Assembly (NCBI GenBank): GCA_934654585.1
Contig: CAKUGF010000018.1
Location: 1 to 40,520, forward strand
Direction: 5' to 3'
Origin: an uncultured Collinsella sp.
GTDB lineage: Bacteria > Actinomycetota > Coriobacteriia > Coriobacteriales > Coriobacteriaceae
DNA length: 40,520 nt
This document shows, in pieces, positions 23,591-32,649 of this stretch. A program made the position numbers and the translations under genes. Below the pieces are notes generated by a model. The model had not been told where the DNA came from, did not search any database, and saw only the letters and a list, made by a program, of their open reading frames with translations. Within the stretch, counting starts at the first letter, position 1, and every line of letters begins with the position of its first letter.

Positions 23591-24745
23591 TTAGAAGCTA
23601 CCACGCTTCAGGAAGTCGGGGAGCTCAAACTGATCGTTGCCAAAGTTGGGGAGCTCGGTACCACCGACGTTGCGGGTCGGGGCAGCCTGGGCCGGGCTGG
23701 CGGCCGGAGCGGTGCGCTGCGGCTCAGCGGAGACAGCGGACTTGCTCTGGGACTGCTGGGCGGCAAAGAGCTCGTCCTGGCGGTTGACGTTGGAGTCGGA
23801 GAAGCCCGTGGCGATGACGGTGATGCGCACCTGATCGCCCAGAGACTCGTCGACGACGGTACCGAAGATGATGTTGGCCTCGGGGTCGACGGCGTTGGCG
23901 ACGACGTCGGCGGCGTCGCTGATCTCCTGGATACCCAGGTCCTTGGAGCCGGCGATGGAGAGCAGGACGCGCGTAGCACCATCGATGGAGCTCTCGAGCA
24001 GCGGGCTGGAGATAGCCTGCTGGGCCGCGTCGACGGCACGGGTGTCCCCAGAAGAGGTACCAATACCCATCATGGCGGTACCGGCCTGCTTCATGATGGT
24101 CTTAACATCGGCGAAGTCCAGGTTGATGATGCCCGGGACGGTGATGAGGTCGGTGATGCCCTGGGTGCCCTGGGAAAGGACGCCATCGGCAATCGCGAAG
24201 GCCTCGAGCATGGTGGTCTTCTTCTCAGCGATGTCGAGCAGCTTATCGTTAGGAATAACGATCATGGTGTCGACGCAATCGGAGAGGGTCTTGATGCCCT
24301 CCTCGGCGCTCTTCTTGCGCTTGCGGCCCTCGAAGGTGAAGGGCTTGGTCACGACGGCGACGGTCAGCGCGCCGACCTCGTTCATCGCGATATCGGCAAC
24401 GATGGGAGCGGCGCCGGTGCCGGTGCCGCCGCCCTCGCCGCAGGTGATGAACACCATGTCGGCGCCAGCGAGCGCCTCGGCGATGTCGTCGCGGGATTCA
24501 TCGGCAGCCTTGCGACCAACCTCGGGGTTGGCGCCGGCGCCCAGGCCGCGGGTAAGGTCGGTGCCGATGTGCACCTTGATATCGGCATCAGAGATCGCGA
24601 GTGCCTGAGCATCGGTGTTGATGGCAACAAACTCGACGCCGCGGATACCCTCTTCGATCATTCGATTGACCGCGTTGGTACCGCCGCCGCCGACGCCGAC
24701 CACCTTAATGACGGCAAGGTAGTTGTTGATCTCTGTCTCGTGCAT
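23591..24745 (-). CDS. ftsZ: Cell division GTPase FtsZ
   Basis: A 384-residue tubulin homologue that forms the Z ring. The GTPase domain has [16 protein letters not shown], the GTP signature GGGTGTG (residues 105-111), and the T7 loop [12 protein letters not shown] linker of ~50 residues rich in Ala/Gln/Ser (from ~320) leads to a C-terminal peptide [11 protein letters not shown], the docking site for SepF and other tethers. The start at 24745 follows TTCGGAGGA. It is last in the dcw cluster, 199 bp beyond ftsQ, and probably has its own AT-rich promoter there. A strong terminator follows. Confidence 0.98.
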   Translation of the reverse strand: MHETEINNYLAVIKVVGVGGGGTNAVNRMIEEGIRGVEFVAINTDAQALAISDADIKVHIGTDLTRGLGAGANPEVGRKAADESRDDIAEALAGADMVFITCGEGGGTGTGAAPIVADIAMNEVGALTVAVVTKPFTFEGRKRKKSAEEGIKTLSDCVDTMIVIPNDKLLDIAEKKTTMLEAFAIADGVLSQGTQGITDLITVPGIINLDFADVKTIMKQAGTAMMGIGTSSGDTRAVDAAQQAISSPLLESSIDGATRVLLSIAGSKDLGIQEISDAADVVANAVDPEANIIFGTVVDESLGDQVRITVIATGFSDSNVNRQDELFAAQQSQSKSAVSAEPQRTAPAASPAQAAPTRNVGGTELPNFGNDQFELPDFLKRGSF

Positions 24746-24944
24746 GTCGGTCCTCCGAACAAAGGTTATAGCCATAGCATGGGTTGACCCCTGCGCACAT
24801 TAACCTTCAGGTTGAAAGTAAATGCAAAGGTAAACCGTATTATGTTTGCACATTATGAACGTATCAGTCAAATAATTGACCGTGAAAACCAAACAAACCA
24901 GATAAACGGCGTGGTATGGCCCCTCAACAAAGCCGCAAACGACG
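24746..24944 (-). promoter_or_regulatory. AT-rich ftsZ upstream region with a palindrome
   Basis: This stretch is much richer in A/T than the flanking genes and holds TTGACT and two CATAAT hexamers on the minus strand, but none at 16-18 bp spacing, so the promoter is not pinned. AACCTtcAGGTT (24802-24813) is a perfect dyad. A close relative lies upstream of mraZ at 39332. Confidence 0.4.
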
Positions 24945-26210
24945 TTATGCGGTCGGCGCGTTTCTAAACGTATAGTTTCCGGGTGAGCGGACGTTGATAT
25001 AGGTTACGCCCTCTACCTGCGAAAGAAGCTTGGTCACGACGCGTTCCTTCTTGGTGATGTCATCAGAATCGCCCAGCGAGACCTCAACGCCGTTATCGAG
25101 ATTCGCCGAGATGGCCTCGACCGAAGGTATGGAAATATCCTTAATCTGCGCCAGGAACTCGCCGGAAAAACCACGCACATAGTCCAGGCCCGCTTTAACG
25201 GCCTTGGAAGATACTGCCTGTCCCGAGACCGGCTCGACATCGGCGGAGACGTCGGTGAGCAGCACGGCACCGTAATGCTTGGCAAGTGCCAGGGCGGCAT
25301 CGATGCCGGTCAACGTGTTGGCGCCCTCCCCCGTCGTGACGACGTTGCCCTGGTCATCAACCTCCACAGAAGTCGAAAGCGGTGCGATCCACGTATCATC
25401 GTCCCCGATGGCCCAGGCAAGATCGTCGGAGCTAATATAGGCAATCGCGGTGACCTTGCGCTCCGTCGGCGTGATGATAAGCGTATGGGGAAACCGTCGT
25501 TGGACATCCACGCCCGAGACCCACGGGTTTTGCTTAAGGTCTTCGGTGATCTGGTCGGGGTTCACGTTAAAGAGCGATGTATTCTCGGGCAGATTAATGA
25601 GCTGCATGGCATCGTGTTTGGTCACATGTTCGCTACCCTCAATCTGAATATCGGTAGCTGCGAACAGTCCGGAGTTAATTACAACGATGGCAACGACCGC
25701 GAGCACGGCCAACGCAGCCAAGATACCGCCCACGATCTTGCCCTTACCTTTAACAGCAGAGGCGGCATCGGATGTCTTACTCGCCATGGCACCGAGTGAC
25801 GATAGTGGGTTAATGCCTTTTTTGGTCGTAGTCGCCTTAGCGGCGGGCACCGACGTCAGCGAACGCGGTTTGGAACCGACCAACGTACGGCCGGGATGCG
25901 TCGCCTTGGCACCCAGCGCGGGCTTGGGCGTCGCCACGGGGCGAGAAGGCTTTGCACTCATCGTCGACTTGGGCGTCACCGAGGGACGCTGAGCCTGACG
26001 AACCGTCTTTTTAGCGGCAGGACGCCCACCAAGTTGCGAGCCGACGACCGGACGCTTAGCGGGTCGTACGGATCCAGCGGGCTTGGACGGCATGGAGACC
26101 TTACGTTGAGGCTGGGCAGGTGCGCCGGAACGCCCTCCGGCGCGGCGGAAGGTTGGTTTCGATGCTCTAGAAGCCGAGGAATTTAACTTCCGGTCTGAGC
26201 TCGATGCCAT
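24945..26210 (-). CDS. ftsQ: FtsQ/DivIB-type divisome protein with long basic N-terminus
   Basis: A 421-residue bitopic membrane protein. Residues 1-~158 are cytoplasmic, low-complexity and basic (Ser/Ala/Pro/Lys/Arg). The transmembrane helix is ~159-181 (VGGILAALAVLAVVAIVVINS). The POTRA domain (~186-255) has ATDIQIEGSEHVT, INLPENTSLFNVNPDQI, NPWVSGVDVQRRFPHTLIITPTER. The FtsQ beta domain follows. FtsQ bridges early and late divisome parts through FtsB/FtsL. The N-terminal tail is several times longer than in E. coli (~25 residues). The ATG at 26210 overlaps murB by 44 bp but has an excellent GAGGGAGG, so the overlap looks real. Confidence 0.9.
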   Translation of the reverse strand: MASSSDRKLNSSASRASKPTFRRAGGRSGAPAQPQRKVSMPSKPAGSVRPAKRPVVGSQLGGRPAAKKTVRQAQRPSVTPKSTMSAKPSRPVATPKPALGAKATHPGRTLVGSKPRSLTSVPAAKATTTKKGINPLSSLGAMASKTSDAASAVKGKGKIVGGILAALAVLAVVAIVVINSGLFAATDIQIEGSEHVTKHDAMQLINLPENTSLFNVNPDQITEDLKQNPWVSGVDVQRRFPHTLIITPTERKVTAIAYISSDDLAWAIGDDDTWIAPLSTSVEVDDQGNVVTTGEGANTLTGIDAALALAKHYGAVLLTDVSADVEPVSGQAVSSKAVKAGLDYVRGFSGEFLAQIKDISIPSVEAISANLDNGVEVSLGDSDDITKKERVVTKLLSQVEGVTYINVRSPGNYTFRNAPTA

Positions 26211-27078
26211 ACGCCTCCCTCACCTTTCCGTGCACATGCCTCATAACCGCGGCCACGTCATCGGCCGAGGCGGTTCCGTTATTAACGATAAAATTAGCGT
26301 GTACGGGCGAAACTTCCGCACCGCCAATCGAAAAACCCTTTAATCCACAATCCTCAATCAGCTTGCCGACGCTCGCATCGGGCGGATTGCGAAAGACCGA
26401 TCCGCAGGAAGCGCGGCCCATGGGCTGGGTGCGCTTACGGCGCGTCAGATACCGCTCCATGCGCTCGCGAATATCCGCTTTGGGAGCGGGTTTGAGCTTA
26501 AGCACACACTCGAGAATGATCTCGTTACGTGGCAAGCTGCACTCGCGGTAGCTCCAGGCAATCTCAGACCCCGCATAGTGCTTAATACCGGATGCCGGGT
26601 CAAACGTGACCACATCCTCGATCAGCGAACCGATCCACTCGGTCCGCGTCCCGGCGTTCATGGACACGGCACCTCCGACCGAACCGGGAATGCCGACCGC
26701 AAACTCAAGGCCCGAAAGCCCGCGTGACAGAGCGTCGTTGACCAAGCGAGCGAACATAACGCCCGCGCCAACGGTCAACGTACAACCGTCCTCGGCAACA
26801 ACCGTTCGCTGGAACTCACGCCCCAGAGAGATGACGGCACCGCGATAACCAGCATCGGCAACCAAAAGATTGGATCCCTTGCCGATAATCACCCACGGCA
26901 CCTGCTCGCGGTCGAGCACCGCCACGGCGCGGCGCAGGGCATGATAGCTATGGCACGTCACGAAGAGATCGGCCTTGCCGCCAATGCGATAACTCGTATG
27001 GCGTGCAAGGCGCTCGTCCTCGACCACATCCGTGTCAATCATGCCCGAGAGCGCCATGACGGCGTTAAACAGACCCAT
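26167..27078 (-). CDS. murB: UDP-N-acetylenolpyruvoylglucosamine reductase MurB
   Basis: A 303-residue FAD enzyme that reduces enolpyruvyl-UDP-GlcNAc with NADPH to give UDP-MurNAc. FAD-binding motifs are HTSYRIGGKADLF, VIIGKGSNLLV and GIPGSVGGAVSMNAGTR. The catalytic proton-donor Ser is in ASCGSVFRNPP, and a C-terminal Glu lies in the RPEVKFLGF region. It is of the shorter type II class. The start lies 5 bp after the murC stop with no strong Shine-Dalgarno, so coupling is likely; ATG codons at 27057 and 27042 are alternatives. It overlaps ftsQ. Confidence 0.95.
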   Translation of the reverse strand: MGLFNAVMALSGMIDTDVVEDERLARHTSYRIGGKADLFVTCHSYHALRRAVAVLDREQVPWVIIGKGSNLLVADAGYRGAVISLGREFQRTVVAEDGCTLTVGAGVMFARLVNDALSRGLSGLEFAVGIPGSVGGAVSMNAGTRTEWIGSLIEDVVTFDPASGIKHYAGSEIAWSYRECSLPRNEIILECVLKLKPAPKADIRERMERYLTRRKRTQPMGRASCGSVFRNPPDASVGKLIEDCGLKGFSIGGAEVSPVHANFIVNNGTASADDVAAVMRHVHGKVREAYGIELRPEVKFLGF

Positions 27079-27083
27079 AGAGG

Positions 27084-28502
27084 TTAAGCGTCTTTCTTGG
27101 CAGTCAGATATTCGATGAACTCGGGGCCGACGGTCGTCACGTCGCCGGCGCCCATGGTAAGCAGCAGGTCGCCATCGCCGACCATCTGCTCGAGCTCCTG
27201 ATTAAGCTCGAGACGGCTGGAGCAGTACACGACCTCCTTGCCAGGGTGCTTGGCGCGCACGGTGTCGGCGAGCATCTTGGAGGTAACGCCCGGGATCGGC
27301 ATCTCGCCGGCCGAAAACACATCGATCAGCAGCAGCTTATCGGCATTGGCGAAGGCATCGGCGAAGTCGTCGCACAGAGCCTGCAGGCGCGAATAGCGGT
27401 GCGGCTGGAACACGACGTCGACATGCTTATAGCCCAGCGACGAGGCAGCGGCAAGCGTCGCCTTGATCTCGGTTGGATGGTGACCGTAGTCGTCAACCAC
27501 GGTGATGCCGTCGATATCCCCCACGTGGGTAAAGCGACGGCGAACGCCCTCGAAGCTCGAGAGCGCCTTGGCGGCGGCGTCGACATCGAGGCCCAGGACA
27601 TGAGCGACGGTAAGCACTGCCGTGGCGTTGAGCATGTTATGACGGCCGGGATTGCTCTTGATCTCGACAGCATGCTCGGTGCCGTCCTCAAAGCGGACGA
27701 TAAAGTCGCTCTGGATGCCCTTGACATCCGGGTGCACGCAGACGATGTCGTTGTTCTCGGCAAAGCCATAGGAAAGCACGTGGCGTCCCGTCGACTTGGC
27801 GAGCTCCACCAGATGCGGGTCCTCACCGCAGACGATGACGGTGCCGTCCTCGCCCACCAGGCCCATAAACTTGGCGAAGGTGGCCTCGATCTCCTCGATA
27901 CCCGAGTAGTGGTCGAGATGGTCGGCCTCGACATTGGTCACGATGACCACGTTGGGGTTCAGGAACAGGAACGAGCTGTCGGACTCATCGGCCTCGGCGA
28001 CAAAGTAGTCACCCGAGCCGTTCTTGCCGTTAGTGTCGTAGCCCTCGACGATGCCGCCGATCAAGAAGCTGGGATCCAGACCCATGCGGTCGAGCATGGT
28101 GGCGCACATCGAAGACGTCGTGGTCTTGCCATGCGTGCCGGCAACGGCAACGGTAGTGTAGCCGTGGCCCAGGGCCGAGAGCATCTTGGCGCGGGGCCAC
28201 ACGGGAATACCCAGCTCGCGAGCACGCACAAGCTCGGGGTTGGACTCCGGAATAGCGGTGGAGACCACGACCACGTCGGGCTTGACCTCGTCGATCGTGG
28301 CGGCCTCGTGGCCCACATGTACCTTCACGCCGGCGCGGGTAAGCTGGCGAATGTAGCGCGACGTCTTAAGGTCGGAACCGGTAACGGCATAGCCGCGCTC
28401 GTGCAGGACGAGGGCGATGCCGCTCATGCCGGCGCCACCGATACCGATAAAATGGGCGCTCTTGAACTCGGGCGCGGAGGTTGCAGTCTGGGAATCAGCC
28501 AT
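27084..28502 (-). CDS. murC: UDP-N-acetylmuramate--L-alanine ligase MurC
   Basis: A 472-residue Mur ligase that adds L-alanine to UDP-MurNAc, the first amino acid of the stem peptide. Domain 1 begins with AHFIGIGGAGMSGIALVL. The ATP-binding P-loop is VAVAGTHGKTTTSSM. The central domain has FVAEADESDSSFL and NVEADHLDHYSG, and domain 3 has VDDYGHHPTEI and FQPHRYSR. An in-frame GTG at 28529 is possible, but AAGGAG lies between it and ATG 28502, so the ATG is chosen. It is 96 bp downstream of murG. Confidence 0.96.
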   Translation of the reverse strand: MADSQTATSAPEFKSAHFIGIGGAGMSGIALVLHERGYAVTGSDLKTSRYIRQLTRAGVKVHVGHEAATIDEVKPDVVVVSTAIPESNPELVRARELGIPVWPRAKMLSALGHGYTTVAVAGTHGKTTTSSMCATMLDRMGLDPSFLIGGIVEGYDTNGKNGSGDYFVAEADESDSSFLFLNPNVVIVTNVEADHLDHYSGIEEIEATFAKFMGLVGEDGTVIVCGEDPHLVELAKSTGRHVLSYGFAENNDIVCVHPDVKGIQSDFIVRFEDGTEHAVEIKSNPGRHNMLNATAVLTVAHVLGLDVDAAAKALSSFEGVRRRFTHVGDIDGITVVDDYGHHPTEIKATLAAASSLGYKHVDVVFQPHRYSRLQALCDDFADAFANADKLLLIDVFSAGEMPIPGVTSKMLADTVRAKHPGKEVVYCSSRLELNQELEQMVGDGDLLLTMGAGDVTTVGPEFIEYLTAKKDA

Positions 28503-28598
28503 GTGCTCGTGTACTCCTTGCGTAAACACTGCCTGTAACCCGTTAACTGTACCGCACCTGCCGCATCCGCGCGAGGGCGAGCTCGATATCCCGTCTAA

Positions 28599-29714
28599 CT
28601 AACGCAATCCCTCTACCGCGTCAGCCAAAAGCGCGGCGGCACGGTCCTGCGCCAAGCCGCGCGCCGCTTGACGCATGGCATCGCGCACCGCGGCGTCATC
28701 AACCAGATGCAGCAGCTCCTCGGCAAAGGCAGGGGCATCGATATCGGCATCGGCGCAAAGCACGCCCGCACCGGCATCGACCAGATAGCGGGCGTTGGTC
28801 GTCTGGTGGTCGGCCGTGGCATGCGGATACGGCACGAGCACCGAGGGCACGGCGAGCGCAGCGATTTCGGCCACACTCGAGGCACCGGAGCGCGAGAGCA
28901 CCAGATCCGCCGCAGCCAGCATGTCACCCATGTTGTCGATGTAGGGCTGGACGCGATAACGCTTCGCCTCCTCGGGCGTCAGCGCCAAAGCGTGCTCGGT
29001 CTCCTCAAAGCCGTCGGCACCCGTCGAATGCAAAACGTAGAGGTTCTCGCGCGAGAGCAGCTCACCTTTGAGCGAGGCCACGCGCTCGTTGAGATGCTGG
29101 GCACCGAGCGAGCCGCCAAAGACGAGCAGCAGCACGGCGTCCTCAGGCACGCCAAGCGCCTCGCGGCCGCGGACGCGATCGCCCTCAATGACCGAGCGAC
29201 GCACCGGATTGCCCGTCATGAGTACATGGTCGGAGTCGCCCTCGCGCTCAAAGACGGAGCGCGCAGCCGGCACCGAGATGCACACGCGGGCGGCATGCGA
29301 GTTCATCATCTTATTGGCCAGGCCCGGAACAGAATTCTGCTCATGCAGCAGATACGGCACGCCTGCATCCTTGCACCAACCCAGCAGCGGGACCTCGACA
29401 TAGGCTCCAAAGCCGATGGCGGCATCGGGCTTGCCGACCTTGGAAAAATGACTGGCAAGCGCACGTTTCGCCTTGTTGACGCGCCACAGTGAAGTCAGTG
29501 CAGTCCAGGGACGAGAGCGATCGAAGCCCGTGACCGTGATAGGCACAAAATCGAACCCGGCCTCGGGAACAAGACGACCCTCGAGCTTGCGCGACTGCCC
29601 CACAAACACAACGTGGTGCCCGCGGTCGCGCAGCTCCTCGGCCAGGGCGAGCGCGGGGTTGATATGTCCTGCCGTGCCGCCGGCTGCGATAGCAACGGTC
29701 ATCTTATCGGTCAT
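28599..29714 (-). CDS. murG: UDP-GlcNAc:lipid I transferase MurG
   Basis: A 371-residue GT28 glycosyltransferase that turns lipid I into lipid II on the inner face of the membrane. The N-terminal domain shows IAAGGTAGHINPALALAEEL and GFGAYVEVPLL, with LLHEQNSVPGLANK. The C-terminal domain has LVFGGSLGAQHLN, the UDP-GlcNAc-binding SRSGASSVAEIAAL and LVPYPHATADHQTTNA. The start overlaps the ftsW stop by 11 bp and follows GAAGGGA. Confidence 0.96.
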   Translation of the reverse strand: MTDKMTVAIAAGGTAGHINPALALAEELRDRGHHVVFVGQSRKLEGRLVPEAGFDFVPITVTGFDRSRPWTALTSLWRVNKAKRALASHFSKVGKPDAAIGFGAYVEVPLLGWCKDAGVPYLLHEQNSVPGLANKMMNSHAARVCISVPAARSVFEREGDSDHVLMTGNPVRRSVIEGDRVRGREALGVPEDAVLLLVFGGSLGAQHLNERVASLKGELLSRENLYVLHSTGADGFEETEHALALTPEEAKRYRVQPYIDNMGDMLAAADLVLSRSGASSVAEIAALAVPSVLVPYPHATADHQTTNARYLVDAGAGVLCADADIDAPAFAEELLHLVDDAAVRDAMRQAARGLAQDRAAALLADAVEGLR

Positions 29715-31224
29715 GGTAATCCCTTCGTACGCGCGGTCCCTGGTCGTCGGTGCGCAGGCGCGCCGACGGGTCCGAATTCAAATCGATTCGATTATATCCG
29801 CCGCCCGCGCCGCGAGACGTCGGACGAGACGGGCGGCCTTGCGGCGCCGTTCGCGGGCGCGGACGAGCCGCCGGCTCGGACGCAGAGCCGTCCAGGACGG
29901 TAAAACCGTTGCGCGAAGGGCGATCGCCGCGCACATGGGGCACGCCGGCGGTACTCTCGTCCATGACGGCAAAGCTCTCGCGACGACGATCGTACTCGTC
30001 GCGACGGGCGCTCTCGTACGAGACACGCAAGATTAGTCCGGCAAGCATGAGCGACACAATAATCGACGAGCCGCCGTAGCTAATAAACGGCAGCGGTTTG
30101 CCCGTCATGGGAAACACGTTGAGGATGCCCAGCGCGTTGATCAAAAACTGTACCGCGAGAATGACCGCGGAGCCCGATGCCATAAGCGCTCCGCGACGGT
30201 CGCTTGCCTGCTCGGCAATGCGAAACGCCGAGTAGATCAGCATCGCAAACACCAAAAAGAACAGCACGGTCCCGACAAAACCAACCTCCTCGCCAATAAT
30301 GGCCAGGATATAGTCATTATGCGCCTCGGGCAGATACGAATACTTCATGGTTGAGTTGCCGATGCCACGACCAAACAAGCCACCTGAGGCAAAAGCCATG
30401 ATGGCAAGTGTGGCCTGGTAGCCATCTCCGTACTCGTCGGCCCAAGGGTTCAGGGCAACCTGAACACGCACCATGCGGTACGGCTTTACAATAAGAGCAA
30501 TAATAATAACGAGAACGCCAAAAATAGCGGCACCGATGATGTACCTCGTATCAATGCCAGCAAATAATGCCATGCATGCGATCGTCAACAAGATGATCAA
30601 AACAGTGCCAAAGTCGGGCTGAATAAAGATCAAAAAGAGCGAGGGGCCTAGGCACCCGACCATCTTGATGGCAAACTCATTGATATTGCCCCCTGGCGAA
30701 AAAAAGCGATCGAGCATAATGGCGGAATATGCGATAGCAAACGGCTTCAAGAACTCCGACGGCTGAAACTGAACGCCAGCGATATTCAACCAGCGCGTCG
30801 CGCCACGACTGCCGCTGCCGAAAAGGAACACGAGCAGGAGCAGACCGATCATGACGAAGAGGGCGACTCCGAGCGCGTTCTCCTTAAAGAAGCTATCGGG
30901 TGCAAGGCGTGCAATAAACTCAAGGGCAGCCAAGCCCACTACCGTAAACCCAAGCTGTCGAAACAAAAAATAGGTCGCAGAACCGTTCTCGTGCAGCGCC
31001 TCGACCGAGGACGCCGAGTACACCATCAAAAGGCCAAAACATACCATGGAAAAAAGGCATGCCATGAATATCAAACGGGGGCGCATGATGCGGGCGGGAA
31101 CGCCGGCAATATAGCGTTCGCTAAGCGTCTGCCCGCCGCGACCAGAACGAGGCGTACTACGCTGCGAGGAAGCACGGTCCGAGTCGGGCCTCCTCATACC
31201 TTGTCGGGGGCTCTCCTCTCTCAC
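29704..31224 (-). CDS. ftsW: Septal peptidoglycan polymerase FtsW (SEDS)
   Basis: A 506-residue SEDS glycosyltransferase that polymerises lipid II at the septum with FtsI. There are about ten transmembrane segments. Signature motifs are GSGSRGATRWLNIAGVQFQPSEFLK, QPDFGTVLIIL, GYQATLAIMAFASGGLFGRGIG, the SYLPEAHNDYILAIIGEEVG loop with the catalytic Asp, and PFISYGGSSIIVSL. A ~48-residue basic N-terminal tail and a ~100-residue Arg/Pro/Gly-rich C-terminal tail flank the membrane domain. The start is GTG 31224 with AGGGG at good spacing; ATG 31197 is an alternative without a site. Confidence 0.95.
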   Translation of the reverse strand: MREESPRQGMRRPDSDRASSQRSTPRSGRGGQTLSERYIAGVPARIMRPRLIFMACLFSMVCFGLLMVYSASSVEALHENGSATYFLFRQLGFTVVGLAALEFIARLAPDSFFKENALGVALFVMIGLLLLVFLFGSGSRGATRWLNIAGVQFQPSEFLKPFAIAYSAIMLDRFFSPGGNINEFAIKMVGCLGPSLFLIFIQPDFGTVLIILLTIACMALFAGIDTRYIIGAAIFGVLVIIIALIVKPYRMVRVQVALNPWADEYGDGYQATLAIMAFASGGLFGRGIGNSTMKYSYLPEAHNDYILAIIGEEVGFVGTVLFFLVFAMLIYSAFRIAEQASDRRGALMASGSAVILAVQFLINALGILNVFPMTGKPLPFISYGGSSIIVSLMLAGLILRVSYESARRDEYDRRRESFAVMDESTAGVPHVRGDRPSRNGFTVLDGSASEPAARPRPRTAPQGRPSRPTSRGAGGGYNRIDLNSDPSARLRTDDQGPRVRRDYHDR

Positions 31225-31233
31225 CGGCAGCCC

Positions 31234-32640
31234 CTATTCCATTTGCGATTTTGCTGCGGCGGCAAGCTGGGCCACATAGTCCTTAAACACGCGGCCGCGC
31301 TCCTCATAGCCCGAGAACTCATCGAACGAAGAGCAGGCGGGCGAAAGTAGGATCACGTCGCCACGACTCGACAGCGAACGGGCAACGTCCACGGCGTCGC
31401 GCAGGTCGTCTGCCTGGGCGATATCGACATCGCCATCGACATCGGCCTCATCCATAGCGGCGGTAAAGCGCTCGCGCGCATCGCCAAAGCAGACGACCGA
31501 ACGCACGTTATCCATGACAACGCGGGCAAAGTCCGCGAGCGGCGTGCCCTTGTCGTGGCCGCCGAGCAGCAAGATCACGTCATCGTCGGGAAACGCCGTC
31601 AGGGCCTTCTCGACCGCGTCGGTGTTCGTGGCCTTGGAATCGTTGACGTAGCGCACGCCATCGATCTCGCCGCAGGGTTCCACGCGGTGCTCGAGCGGTT
31701 GGAAGGAGGCAAGGCCGCGGCAGATGCCTTCGGCATCGGCGCCGACCGCCAGGGCCGCCGTGGCGGCGCACAGGGCATTGATGACATTGTGATGACCCGA
31801 GATCTTAAGCTCGGACGTGGCGATAAGCGGAGTCTCGACGCCCTTCAGGCGCACGACCATCTTGCCGTCGCGCACAAAGGCGGCGTCTTCACCCTCGGGC
31901 TCGTCAAAGGCGACCTTGCAGATGCGACGACCCGGCGTATAGATATACTCATCGAACTCGTGGATGCCGGCGTCCTCGACGTCGATAACCACGAGATCGT
32001 CGTCGACCATATTCTCGAACAGCTTGATCTTGGCGAGCGCATAGTTCTTATGGCTCTTATGCCAGCCCAGGTGATCGGGCGTGATGTTGAGCAGAACCGC
32101 CACGCGAGGGTGAAGTTCTTGGGTCGTGGCAATCTGATAGCTCGAAAGCTCTGCCACGAACCACTCGTTGTGAGCACGACCGTCAATCTCGTTAACCGGC
32201 GGCTCGCCGATGTTGCCGACAGCCACGCTGGCCTCGCCGGCAGCCTTAAGCAGGTAGTCGGTCAGCGACGTGGTGGTCGTCTTGCCGTTGGTGCCCGTGA
32301 TCGCAATCCAGTTTTGTGGGGAGAGGCGATAAGCAAACTCGGGTTCACCCATAATCTGGGAGGCGTGCTCGCGGCCCGCCTTAAAGAACGCCGAAAACTC
32401 CGAGATGCCCGGGCACGTCACGCACACGTCGTAGGCGCCCTCCACCTGCTCGGTACCATAGACAAACGAAGCGCCCATGGCCTCGAGCGCACGCGTGGCG
32501 TCATTGGGCTCGGAGGTACCACCGCCATAGACGGTCGTGGCACTCACGCGCTCGGGGTGAGCAAGCGCCCAGCGCGCAACATCGAGGCCGGATTTGCCCT
32601 GACCCAAAACAAGCAGGCTAAAGGAATCTGCAAGAGGCAT
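31234..32640 (-). CDS. murD: UDP-N-acetylmuramoylalanine--D-glutamate ligase MurD
   Basis: A 468-residue Mur ligase that adds D-glutamate to UDP-MurNAc-L-Ala. The P-loop is AITGTNGKTTTTSLTDYLL. Other marks are VGNIGEP, VAELSSYQI, LNITPDHLGWH, the C-terminal VNDSKATNTDAVEKAL, ILLLGGHDKGTPL and LLSPACSSFDEFSGYEERGRVFK. The start has only a weak site and lies 9 bp past the mraY stop, in the same operon. Confidence 0.97.
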   Translation of the reverse strand: MPLADSFSLLVLGQGKSGLDVARWALAHPERVSATTVYGGGTSEPNDATRALEAMGASFVYGTEQVEGAYDVCVTCPGISEFSAFFKAGREHASQIMGEPEFAYRLSPQNWIAITGTNGKTTTTSLTDYLLKAAGEASVAVGNIGEPPVNEIDGRAHNEWFVAELSSYQIATTQELHPRVAVLLNITPDHLGWHKSHKNYALAKIKLFENMVDDDLVVIDVEDAGIHEFDEYIYTPGRRICKVAFDEPEGEDAAFVRDGKMVVRLKGVETPLIATSELKISGHHNVINALCAATAALAVGADAEGICRGLASFQPLEHRVEPCGEIDGVRYVNDSKATNTDAVEKALTAFPDDDVILLLGGHDKGTPLADFARVVMDNVRSVVCFGDARERFTAAMDEADVDGDVDIAQADDLRDAVDVARSLSSRGDVILLSPACSSFDEFSGYEERGRVFKDYVAQLAAAAKSQME

Positions 32641-32649
32641 GAAAGACCA

